64,000 nt of DNA from Arcanobacterium pinnipediorum. Lineage in GTDB: Bacteria > Actinomycetota > Actinomycetes > Actinomycetales > Actinomycetaceae. Shown here one piece after another: positions 36,502 to 45,291 of this stretch (position 1 is the first letter of the stretch; every line of letters begins with the position of its first letter). The position numbers and the translations under genes are program-made. The stretch lies in contig NZ_CP099547.1 in assembly GCF_023973165.1 (NCBI RefSeq), forward strand, positions 1,364,001 through 1,428,000. The letters run 5' to 3'. The notes beneath the pieces were generated by a model that was given only the letters and a program-made list of their open reading frames with translations, was not told where the DNA came from and did no database searches.

Positions 36502-37724
36502 TGGTTACCTCCCGAACTGATCCGCATGTGAACCTCCGAACCACCACTAGGTAGCGGGGAACGAATCACTACTTCTCCCCCAACTTTAGCAAGCCGGCCG
36601 CGAATCGAATCTCTAATCCCGGCGCGGTCGCGGGCAATCGCTTCCGGATCAAAGCCAGACCCGCGATCACGGACAAAAACCTCGCACGCACTCTCCCCAA
36701 GTTGGGCGTATAACGATATTTTCCCAGGCGCGTGTTTGGCCGCATTCGTCAACGCCTCCCGGGTAGCACCCAGCAAGGCATGGGTTGCCATATTCGGCTG
36801 GGCATCTCCGGTGATGACTGTATCGATCTCAGTATGGAATTTTTTATCAATTTCGGCTGCGATCTGGGAAATATTATCGGCCACAGATGTTCCTTCCACT
36901 GCCCGATCTGAATACAAATAGCGGCGTAAATCCCGTTCTTGGGCTCGGGCCAGTGTAGCTACTTCTTCTGCAGAATCGGCGCGCGAGCGGATCAACGCCA
37001 GGGTTTGTAACACTGAATCATGTAAATGGGCTGCGATATCGGCCCGCTCTGCTTCTCGGATACGTTGCGCATACTCATCGCGCAACTGGGTACGATTTTG
37101 CAGCAATACCGGCACTATCACGAATCCGATTGCGCTAATGACGGCCAAGCCCACACCCAGGCTCGCCATGGTTTGATAGATCCCGTAGTTTCGCGATGCG
37201 TAGGTCAGTGCGCCGAGTGTTGCGATAAGACTTCCAACAATCGTCCATCCGATCGGCGCAGAATCGTTACCAACCGGATGCGACCATGCGATGCCAGCAC
37301 CGGCCAAAATAATGAGGAAGGAGATCAGACCAGAGCCGTATCCGTGTTGAATAACCACAATGCCTATCGCACTAGCCGCCAAAACGAGGGCGGTAATAAC
37401 AAGTGGCTTGCATGCTGGGTTGGCTCGCCCGGTATCTGGGGTCAGTTCGTTCATTAACCGACGACGGCGACCAGGCAGACCCTCGTCTTTAGGTATGGTG
37501 ACGGCTAAGATGACATAAATAATTATTCCGGCACCAAAAAATGGTGTGGCGACGACGAAGGCCCAACGCCATGCCGTAACCGATCCACCAAGATGCACAC
37601 TTAATCCGCGCGCGACGCCGGCCAGTTTGCGCGGCGAGCGTCGCAACAGCTCGGGACGCTTCGCTAACCCTGGCGCGCGCAGATGTGAATAATCATTATC
37701 CGTCTTCATACCTTTTATCATCAC
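36498..37724 (-). CDS. PspC-domain sensor histidine kinase
   Basis: A 408-aa membrane kinase. Residues ~28-78 are a PspC domain (RRSPRKLAGVARGLSVHLGG) with its membrane helix; more transmembrane spans follow to ~205. The HisKA_3 dimerisation helix carries the phospho-His in DIAAHLHDSVLQTLALIRSR near 235. The ATPase domain shows REALTNAAKHAPG (N box) and VRDRGSGFDPEA (G box). Kinases of this build in actinobacteria respond to envelope stress, and it faces a second PspC gene on plus. The exact start among closely spaced ATGs (37724 to 37709) is uncertain. Confidence 0.93.
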   Translation of the reverse strand: MMIKGMKTDNDYSHLRAPGLAKRPELLRRSPRKLAGVARGLSVHLGGSVTAWRWAFVVATPFFGAGIIIYVILAVTIPKDEGLPGRRRRLMNELTPDTGRANPACKPLVITALVLAASAIGIVVIQHGYGSGLISFLIILAGAGIAWSHPVGNDSAPIGWTIVGSLIATLGALTYASRNYGIYQTMASLGVGLAVISAIGFVIVPVLLQNRTQLRDEYAQRIREAERADIAAHLHDSVLQTLALIRSRADSAEEVATLARAQERDLRRYLYSDRAVEGTSVADNISQIAAEIDKKFHTEIDTVITGDAQPNMATHALLGATREALTNAAKHAPGKISLYAQLGESACEVFVRDRGSGFDPEAIARDRAGIRDSIRGRLAKVGGEVVIRSPLPSGGSEVHMRISSGGNQ

Positions 37725-37745
37725 ATATGTAATGGACGGTTATGT

Positions 37746-37786
37746 CCCTGAAGAACAAGATCAGGGTCAAATCAGGGTATCACCCT
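37746..37786. promoter_or_regulatory. Candidate response-regulator operator in the divergent PspC intergenic region
   Basis: The 75-bp gap between the two divergent starts holds CCCTGA (37746-37751), TCAGGGT (37761-37767), TCAGGGT again (37772-37778) and ACCCT (37782-37786). The two TCAGGGT copies are 11 bases apart, one helical turn, and the second forms a palindrome AGGGT-ATC-ACCCT. This is what a dimeric LuxR-type regulator site often looks like. Inferred target of the adjacent response regulator. Confidence 0.6.
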
Positions 37787-37799
37787 ATAGCTGGCAGAC

Positions 37800-39254
37800 A
37801 TGAGTATCTGCAACGATAAAGTTATGAACATTTTTGAACGCTTAACTGCCCAGCCGCTGCGCCGAACCAGTGACGGTTACCTTGGCGGTATCTGCGCTGG
37901 CCTTGGCCACCGCTGGGATATCTCTCCCTTTCTCCTGCGACTCGCAGTTATTCTCGCAGCTTTCTTGGGCGGTATCGGTGTTATCGCCTACGGTCTTGCT
38001 TGGCTTCTTTTGCCTCACGACGACGACGGCCGGATAGAACTACGCGAAATAGTAGAAGGTAGATTCTCAGGCGGATTTGCAGCCAGTGTTGGCATGCTCG
38101 TGATTGGAGTGTGGTACTTCTTTGATCAGGCTACACGCACACACTGGTTCTTCTTTTCGGGTCTGCCCTTCGCTTTCCTCGCTGTTGCTGGTGGAATCAC
38201 TTTGTTGATCGTCGTGTTGCGAAAACAAAGCAGCTCGAAAGCGGATGATGCCCCAGCAATTCTGCCTGGTGAGAGTGCCGACGTTGCCGCCTCGTCTGCC
38301 TCGCCTGCCTCACAGCCAGTACCTACTACTCCCAGAGCATTTGAGGAGCCAGTATCTCAAACCACCACGCCGCAAAAACCGGTACATTCAACGCCACGTG
38401 CGCCACGCACCCCGGCACTTTCTGGTAGGTTCATCCTACTTACTCTCGCACTGAGCGCAACTGGCGCCGCAGTAACGCTTCTTGCTACGCCAAATACCAT
38501 TGCTGCTGCGCTTCTAACGCTCGGCATCGCACTGTCAATCCTTGGCCTTGGAATTGTTTGGGCAGGAATACGCGGAAAACGCAGTAGCTGGCTAAGTTTC
38601 GTTGCAACGCTACTGGCTTTTCCAGTCGCAACCCTTATTGGACTCTCATTCATCATTCCAACCAGCTTGATGAATGCTCCTCAAGAACAGTTTTTTGCCC
38701 AATCACATCGAACCGGATCAGCTGCCATCATCGATAACCGGGAACACGTCGTCAAAGATTTGACCGATAACGCTACCATTACCTCTATCTTTTCTGACTC
38801 CCGCTTCATACTCGACCGTAATGATCCAGTCATCCTTGACCTGACCATTTTAGGAACGGCTACCATCGCCGACTTAGGCGGATGGGAAATTCGCAACCCT
38901 GAGGAAGGTAGCTTCATTACTGAGATTCCAGAACTGTACTCAAATGCAACCAATCTCAGTTATGCCGAATCGAAGTCATTTGGTCCAATCGATCCTGATG
39001 AATGGTTCGTAGCCCCATACGAAACAGACCTCCATGCCTCAGTCTTACCAAAAAAGCACATCACAATTGTCAGCCCGGCGGCTCGTCAAGCCCCTGACAA
39101 AGCCCGCCACATCAGAATCGATTATGGTGCGGGTAACGTGAACTTTTCCGAACCAGTCCACGGCAGGCAAGCAATAATTTTCGTTGCCAACCAGCGTGCG
39201 ATCCCGGTGAAAACTGACGCACTGCCACCGTCGTCGTCGCAATCAAACCAGTAG
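37800..39254 (+). CDS. PspC-domain membrane protein with LiaF-like C-terminus
   Basis: A 484-aa envelope protein. Residues ~17-75 are a PspC domain (QPLRRTSDGYLGGICAGLGHRWD, then a membrane helix ending WLLLPHDDD). Two more spans lie near 90-150, followed by a Pro/Ser/Thr-rich linker (~155-205) and three further spans to ~290. The C-terminal ~190 residues are hydrophilic and beta-rich (NATITSIFSDSRFIL, LDLTILGTATIADLGG), reminiscent of the LiaF-type domains seen in other stress-response proteins (tentative). The start may instead be ATG 37824 (MNIFERLTAQ). It is divergent from the PspC kinase and probably controlled by it. Confidence 0.85.
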   Translation: MSICNDKVMNIFERLTAQPLRRTSDGYLGGICAGLGHRWDISPFLLRLAVILAAFLGGIGVIAYGLAWLLLPHDDDGRIELREIVEGRFSGGFAASVGMLVIGVWYFFDQATRTHWFFFSGLPFAFLAVAGGITLLIVVLRKQSSSKADDAPAILPGESADVAASSASPASQPVPTTPRAFEEPVSQTTTPQKPVHSTPRAPRTPALSGRFILLTLALSATGAAVTLLATPNTIAAALLTLGIALSILGLGIVWAGIRGKRSSWLSFVATLLAFPVATLIGLSFIIPTSLMNAPQEQFFAQSHRTGSAAIIDNREHVVKDLTDNATITSIFSDSRFILDRNDPVILDLTILGTATIADLGGWEIRNPEEGSFITEIPELYSNATNLSYAESKSFGPIDPDEWFVAPYETDLHASVLPKKHITIVSPAARQAPDKARHIRIDYGAGNVNFSEPVHGRQAIIFVANQRAIPVKTDALPPSSSQSNQ

Positions 39255-39263
39255 GAGAAAGTA

Positions 39264-39530
39264 ATGAAAATCGGAACGTTTTTGTGGGGTATTTTTATCA
39301 CCCTATGTGGCAGTTTAGCCATTATACGAGGTCTAGGTACGCACTTCGATGGCTCTACCCTAGCTGTTGCTGTTCTTCTTATCTTTGCCCTGGCTTGTAC
39401 TGTTGCGGCACTCATGCCCCAACGCCAACCACAAACTATGGGCAAACCACAACAGCCACACGATCCGCTATTGTTCACTCAACCTGAGGGGTTTGAGGTA
39501 GAACCAACGCCCCACTCGAGTCACGAATAA
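39264..39530 (+). CDS. Small membrane protein of the PspC operon
   Basis: 88 aa, no family recognised. Two transmembrane helices: ~residues 5-22 (TFLWGIFITLCGSLAII) and ~32-50 (LAVAVLLIFALACTVAALM). A hydrophilic Pro/Gln-rich tail follows (~52-88). AGGAG precedes the ATG by 7 bases, and the gap to the PspC gene is 9 bp, so it is surely co-transcribed. Its last 63 bases overlap the end of the YchJ-like gene on the other strand. A role with the PspC stress system is inferred from the operon. Confidence 0.8.
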   Translation: MKIGTFLWGIFITLCGSLAIIRGLGTHFDGSTLAVAVLLIFALACTVAALMPQRQPQTMGKPQQPHDPLLFTQPEGFEVEPTPHSSHE

Positions 39531-39833
39531 TGACCGTTCATGCAGGCGACCAGGTTCCTTCGTTGACTGATCAATATAGGAGGCAATAAATTCAACCTGA
39601 TCATCTGCAACATCAATAATATCCAAGCCCGTCCAATAGATACCTTTCGTAGAAACATCTACCGGGCGGGTTTTTGGATGCCATGATGAGAAAACGAAGT
39701 CCTCGCGCCCCAGCGCATAGGCAGCATAGCGTGCTCGCATGAGCTCTTCTGGGGATTTAGCTAGACGTAGTCCATCGTGTAGCTGCTCGCAACAATCCTT
39801 ATATGACTTCCCTGATTGGCATGGACATCTCAT
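39468..39833 (-). CDS. YchJ-like SEC-C motif protein (UPF0225)
   Basis: 121 aa. The N-terminus is a SEC-C zinc-binding motif, CPCQSGKSYKDCC (residues 3-15). The YchJ body follows: SPEELMRARYAAYALG, then FVFSSWHPKTRPVDVST, VEFIASY and the C-terminal ERSLFVTRVGRWFYL. Length and motif order fit UPF0225, whose role is unknown. Its 3' end overlaps the small membrane gene on plus by 63 bases. A terminator-like hairpin lies just upstream of it, at 39874-39915, ending the mdh message. Confidence 0.88.
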   Translation of the reverse strand: MRCPCQSGKSYKDCCEQLHDGLRLAKSPEELMRARYAAYALGREDFVFSSWHPKTRPVDVSTKGIYWTGLDIIDVADDQVEFIASYIDQSTKEPGRLHERSLFVTRVGRWFYLKPLRLSEQ

Positions 39834-39873
39834 ATAGTTTTACTCTTTGCCGTAATTCATCATCCTACAGGTG

Positions 39874-39915
39874 ATACGTTAAAGGCGGAGACGTTCGCCT
39901 CCGCCTTTAACGTAT
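39874..39915. terminator. Terminator downstream of mdh
   Basis: Perfect 17-bp arms (39874-39890 and 39899-39915) around an 8-base loop, with TTTAACG/CGTTAAA at the foot. It lies 9 bases after the mdh stop on the minus strand and 40 bases before the YchJ-like start. Confidence 0.85.
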
Positions 39916-39924
39916 GGACTAAAC

Positions 39925-41049
<1,125 letters not shown>

Positions 41050-41124
41050 TTAGTCCTGACTCCACGGAACTACTGTGATTTTGGTTCATGCCATCTTAAA
41101 AAACCGTGCCCACTGAGCAAGAAG

Positions 41125-42783
41125 TCACTTTGTCCGATGTGCGCGATAGTATTCGATCAATGCGCGTGTTGATTGATCTTCACTAGCCAGCGCTGCCTTA
41201 TCTCCGCTCACTGCCTTCGTTAGTGCCTTAGCCATTTGCTTGCCGAGCTCAACACCCCATTGATCGAAGGAGTCAATTCCCCACACGATTCCTTGAACAA
41301 AGGTGATGTGTTCATAAAGCGCAATGAGTTGGCCGAGCACTGATGGCGTTAATTCGGGAGCCATAATTGAGGCAGTTGGCTTGTTTCCTTCGAAAACGCG
41401 GGCCGAAACGATCTCTTCGGCAGTGCCTTCAGCGCGAACTTCGTCAGCGGTTTTACCAAACGCGAGTGCCTTGGTTTGACCGAAGAAGTTACCAAGGAAA
41501 AGCTCGTGCTGGTCCGCATCTCCATCCTTAAACGCATATGTTGGATTGGCGAAAGCAATAAAATCAGCAGGGATGAGCTGAGTTCCTTGATGGATAAGCT
41601 GATAGAACGCATGTTGGCCGTTCGTGCCTGGTTCACCCCAAAATACTTCGCCAGTCTTAGAGGTTACCGGGCTGCCGTCCCAGCGAACCCGCTTACCGTT
41701 AGATTCCATGGTGAGCTGTTGTAGATAGGCCGGGAAACGGTGTAAGAACTGGGAGTATGGCAAAACAGCGTGGGTAGCTGCCTCCATGAAATTGACGTAG
41801 AACACGTTGAGCATGCCCATCAATACCGGGACGTTGCGTGCGGCGGGAGTATTGCAAAAGTGCTGATCCATCTTGTGGAATCCAGCTAAGAACTCGGCGA
41901 AGTTCTCTGGGCCGATAGCAATTGCTAGGGCGGTACCAACAGCAGAATCGACCGAGTAGCGCCCGCCTACCCAATCCCAGAAACCGAAAGCGTTTTGCGG
42001 ATCGATTCCAAATTCGGCAACCTTATCTAGCGCAGTAGATACCGCAACGAAATGTTTCGCTACTGCCCCTTCAGTTGCCACTCCTTGCTCTTGGAGGGAC
42101 TTTAGTAGCCAAGCGCGCGCAATGCGAGCATTTGTCAAGGTTTCCAAGGTGGTAAACGTCTTGGAGGCGACGATGAAGAGGGTAGTTTGCGGATCTAGGC
42201 CAGAAAGCTTTTGCCCGGCATCGGTTGGATCAATGTTAGAGATGAATCGGCATTCGAGGTTATCTGCCGTGAATGGCTTGAGGGCTTCGTATGCCATCAC
42301 TGGGCCAAGATCAGAACCGCCAATACCAATATTGACAACTGTTTCGATTGGCTTGCCGGTAATGCCCTTCCATTCACCCGAGCGAATCTTGTTTGCGAAG
42401 GCGTAGACGCGCTGAAGTACTTCGTGAACATCGACGACGACGTCGCGGCCTTCAACCGTCAACGAATCTGTGACCGGCCGGCGCAAGGCGGTATGGAGAA
42501 CTGAGCGGTTTTCGGTGATATTGATCCGTTCACCGTCAAACATTGCGTCCCGACGCTCGTCGAGGTTGACTTCCATCGCTAGCTCTTCGAGGGCTTCTTT
42601 GAGCTCATCGGTAAGCACCGACTTAGACAAATCAACAAAAAGATCTCCGGCACTGAAGCTGAATTTTTCGGTACGCTCGGGATCTTGGGCGAACCAAGAA
42701 CGGAAATCGATCTGAAGTGAATTCTTCAGGTCCGCGAGTTTACCCCACGCGGTGGTTTGGGTTGCGTCTACAGGGGTAGGCAT
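41125..42783 (-). CDS. pgi: Glucose-6-phosphate isomerase
   Basis: A 552-aa glycolytic enzyme that interconverts glucose 6-phosphate and fructose 6-phosphate. Signatures: [20 protein letters not shown] near 150-170, the phosphate site [13 protein letters not shown] near 210, [18 protein letters not shown] near 262-280, the active-site Glu in MESNGKRV near 360, the His in [16 protein letters not shown] near 393, and the Lys in [16 protein letters not shown] near 515. Full length with no breaks. It stands alone between mdh and the GH13-like gene. Thr-rich N-terminus is normal. Confidence 0.97.
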   Translation of the reverse strand: MPTPVDATQTTAWGKLADLKNSLQIDFRSWFAQDPERTEKFSFSAGDLFVDLSKSVLTDELKEALEELAMEVNLDERRDAMFDGERINITENRSVLHTALRRPVTDSLTVEGRDVVVDVHEVLQRVYAFANKIRSGEWKGITGKPIETVVNIGIGGSDLGPVMAYEALKPFTADNLECRFISNIDPTDAGQKLSGLDPQTTLFIVASKTFTTLETLTNARIARAWLLKSLQEQGVATEGAVAKHFVAVSTALDKVAEFGIDPQNAFGFWDWVGGRYSVDSAVGTALAIAIGPENFAEFLAGFHKMDQHFCNTPAARNVPVLMGMLNVFYVNFMEAATHAVLPYSQFLHRFPAYLQQLTMESNGKRVRWDGSPVTSKTGEVFWGEPGTNGQHAFYQLIHQGTQLIPADFIAFANPTYAFKDGDADQHELFLGNFFGQTKALAFGKTADEVRAEGTAEEIVSARVFEGNKPTASIMAPELTPSVLGQLIALYEHITFVQGIVWGIDSFDQWGVELGKQMAKALTKAVSGDKAALASEDQSTRALIEYYRAHRTK

Positions 42784-42901
42784 GAGTTTCCTCCAATATG
42801 ATCGCCATGACGTTCATGATCAGCCGATATCGCTACCGGCTCTAGCAATCTTTTAGTTTAGCTTTTCGTACTAATTTTACAAACTTCCGTCACTGTAGTG
42901 A

Positions 42902-45145
42902 CTAATTTTTGAGCTGTATCTGCGGGCCGCCAACAAGATAGGTGAATGACTGGCCGCGGCCCCCATCAGTAATGGCGCGATATTCAATTAATGTACCGTC
43001 ATCAAACTCGCTCAGATCGTGGTAAACCCGCGGATCAGGACCAGCGATTGACCCCATCGCAAACCATTTGCCACTACCAACAATCCGATAGAAGAACGCA
43101 GTGTTTGCGTAGCGGTGGTCTTGGGTATCGGCGCTCAGTTCCAGGAACGATTCCTCTGTTTTCGTGCCCCGCAACGTGGTAATACCACTTCCGCGCTCTA
43201 GGCTATCGCCTGCGCGGTAAACGCTAACACTTCGTGCAGGAACCTCAATTTTGAGCTCAGTAACTCCATTGACGCTATTGGCGTGAAGTTGCCCGGGCGC
43301 AACATCCCTGACCTTACCGTCGGTTACGTTCATCACCGACCTCCAGTTCTTCGTCGTCGATAGGACCGGAATGGTCACCTCGACTGGTTCTGAACCAGAA
43401 TGAGTAACGACGACGTACTCGACGTTTTCCTCTGGGTCAATACGTGAAAACGCATAGGTTTGCCCCTCGTGGAACAGTTCGATCTGGGAGCCGTTCGATA
43501 GCCCGGGATATTTTTTCCGCACCGCTGACAACTGGGCGATTCCTTGATACAGCGGAGTATCACGGGACATGTGCTCACCGGTCCCAAACAAGGTGCCGTC
43601 AGCTAAAGTTTGCTGCTGGTAACTAGGTACCTGGGTGGCAAACAACGGCTGATGAGAACTGCTGCCCACCCCTTGGCCAATCATTCCTTGCTCATCGCCA
43701 TAATAGACAACTGGTTGGCCGCGCATAGTAAACATCAACGCATGGGCAAAGAGAGAATTAACTACCTTATCCCCGTCTAATTCACTGCCAATCCGCGCCA
43801 TATCAGGGTTGCCAAGATACGTCGGCAGATCCAAGACGGTCGTTTTACCTGAAGCATAGCGCGGATCTTGATAGAACAGATTTGCCAGGCCCTGTGCTGA
43901 GCCTCCGTTTACATAATCGATAATTGTTTGGTGGAACGCCGAATCTAATACCGCATCCATATCAGTGGTGTGGACATAACTAGACAAAAGCGCAACGTCT
44001 GGCTCTGTCACTTCGCCAAACATGAAGAATTCACGATCGGCTTTGCGTTTAATAGCTTGCGTCCAGTGCGTCCAAAACTCTTGATTGACCTGAGTCAAAC
44101 CAGAAATACCGAAACCATCAATTCCAGTCTCGAGCCATTTTTGGTAGATATCTTCCATGCCGCGAACTACTTGCGGGTTTTCCGTCATCAGATCGTCGAG
44201 ACCATCGACGTCGCCAAACGTCAATGCTGGCCCAGCCGACGCCGACTCGCCGCGATTGTGGTACAAGGAGGTGTCATTGAGCCACTGCGGTACTTTTTTG
44301 GCCGTGCCAGATATTGGCGCATACGGAAAAGAGGCTGGATCAATCTCAGGAAAGTCGTGTGTTCCAGCTAGTTGTACAACATCGATTAGTTTACCGTCAA
44401 CATCGCGGTAGGGCTTATCGGCCAGCGGAACAAAGGAAGTATCTTCTGCTGCGTAGGTGATTTCATCAGCAGTGTTGTTGGTTACCACGTCAATATAGAT
44501 TTTCATGCCTCGCTTGTGGACCTGGGATACGAGCTCACGAAAATCATCCATCGTACCTAGATGCGGATCAATTTCGGTAAAATCTAAAATCCACCGGCCA
44601 AGATATGCCGCTGACTGTGCATCGGATTGGCCCTGGACTGGCTTATTCTTTAACGGCGCACTGATCCACAACGCCGTAGTTCCCAATCCTTGGATATAGT
44701 CAAGGTGCTCGATCAGCCCAGCAATATCGCCGCCAAGATAGAAATTCTCTTTGCTCGGATCAAAACCTGAAACGCGCGGATCTGCCCCGTATCCGCCGTT
44801 ATCGTTCTTTTTGCTGCCGTTGGCGAATCGGTCAGTTAAAACATAATAGAATTGTTCGTTGCCATCTGCAGAGCGGTAAATCCCTTCCCGGGAAGCATCC
44901 GAGCCGCGAATAGCTGCATCTACCCCGAGATCAGCTGGCACAATAGCGCTACCGTCCACTTTTAAGTCAGCGCGCCCCGGCAGTTGGAGTGGGTAAGGTG
45001 CACCGTTAATCGTGATGGTGTGACTGCCGGCGTCGAAATGCGTGTAGCCTGCTGGTTGACCATTGGAACAACTGGCTAGGCCACCTAGAATCATCACCAC
45101 ACTGAGACTAGTTAGAACCGTCAATTGACGACGACGTCGAAACAC
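42902..45145 (-). CDS. Secreted GH13-like lipoprotein with lost catalytic residues
   Basis: 747 aa from GTG 45145, which has GGAGG 5 bases upstream; a start at 45157 adds four residues. A basic N-terminus and hydrophobic core lead to lipobox LASC (Cys26), so it is anchored on the cell surface. The alpha-amylase barrel covers ~95-560, but conserved regions are altered: YLGRW replaces YHGYW (His to Leu182), DVVTNNT replaces NHT (Asn224), and region II reads DGFGISGL, with Gly346 for Arg and Ser348 for the nucleophile Asp. GEV keeps the acid Glu378; region IV is LGNPD (NHD to NPD). The C-terminus adds two beta domains. Probably a glycan-binding pseudoenzyme or a changed reaction, not an ordinary amylase. 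Confidence 0.85.
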   Translation of the reverse strand: MFRRRRQLTVLTSLSVVMILGGLASCSNGQPAGYTHFDAGSHTITINGAPYPLQLPGRADLKVDGSAIVPADLGVDAAIRGSDASREGIYRSADGNEQFYYVLTDRFANGSKKNDNGGYGADPRVSGFDPSKENFYLGGDIAGLIEHLDYIQGLGTTALWISAPLKNKPVQGQSDAQSAAYLGRWILDFTEIDPHLGTMDDFRELVSQVHKRGMKIYIDVVTNNTADEITYAAEDTSFVPLADKPYRDVDGKLIDVVQLAGTHDFPEIDPASFPYAPISGTAKKVPQWLNDTSLYHNRGESASAGPALTFGDVDGLDDLMTENPQVVRGMEDIYQKWLETGIDGFGISGLTQVNQEFWTHWTQAIKRKADREFFMFGEVTEPDVALLSSYVHTTDMDAVLDSAFHQTIIDYVNGGSAQGLANLFYQDPRYASGKTTVLDLPTYLGNPDMARIGSELDGDKVVNSLFAHALMFTMRGQPVVYYGDEQGMIGQGVGSSSHQPLFATQVPSYQQQTLADGTLFGTGEHMSRDTPLYQGIAQLSAVRKKYPGLSNGSQIELFHEGQTYAFSRIDPEENVEYVVVTHSGSEPVEVTIPVLSTTKNWRSVMNVTDGKVRDVAPGQLHANSVNGVTELKIEVPARSVSVYRAGDSLERGSGITTLRGTKTEESFLELSADTQDHRYANTAFFYRIVGSGKWFAMGSIAGPDPRVYHDLSEFDDGTLIEYRAITDGGRGQSFTYLVGGPQIQLKN

Positions 45146-45291
45146 ACGAACCTCCACCCTTCTGTTCTTTTATTCTACTGGCTGGTAGGCACGAAAAACC
45201 GCACACGAGAAGAATTCCTCAAGATTTTCGCCTCAGATATGGCAAGATAAGATACGTAGATTACAAGGTATCCTGCGTTAAGGAGAAATAC

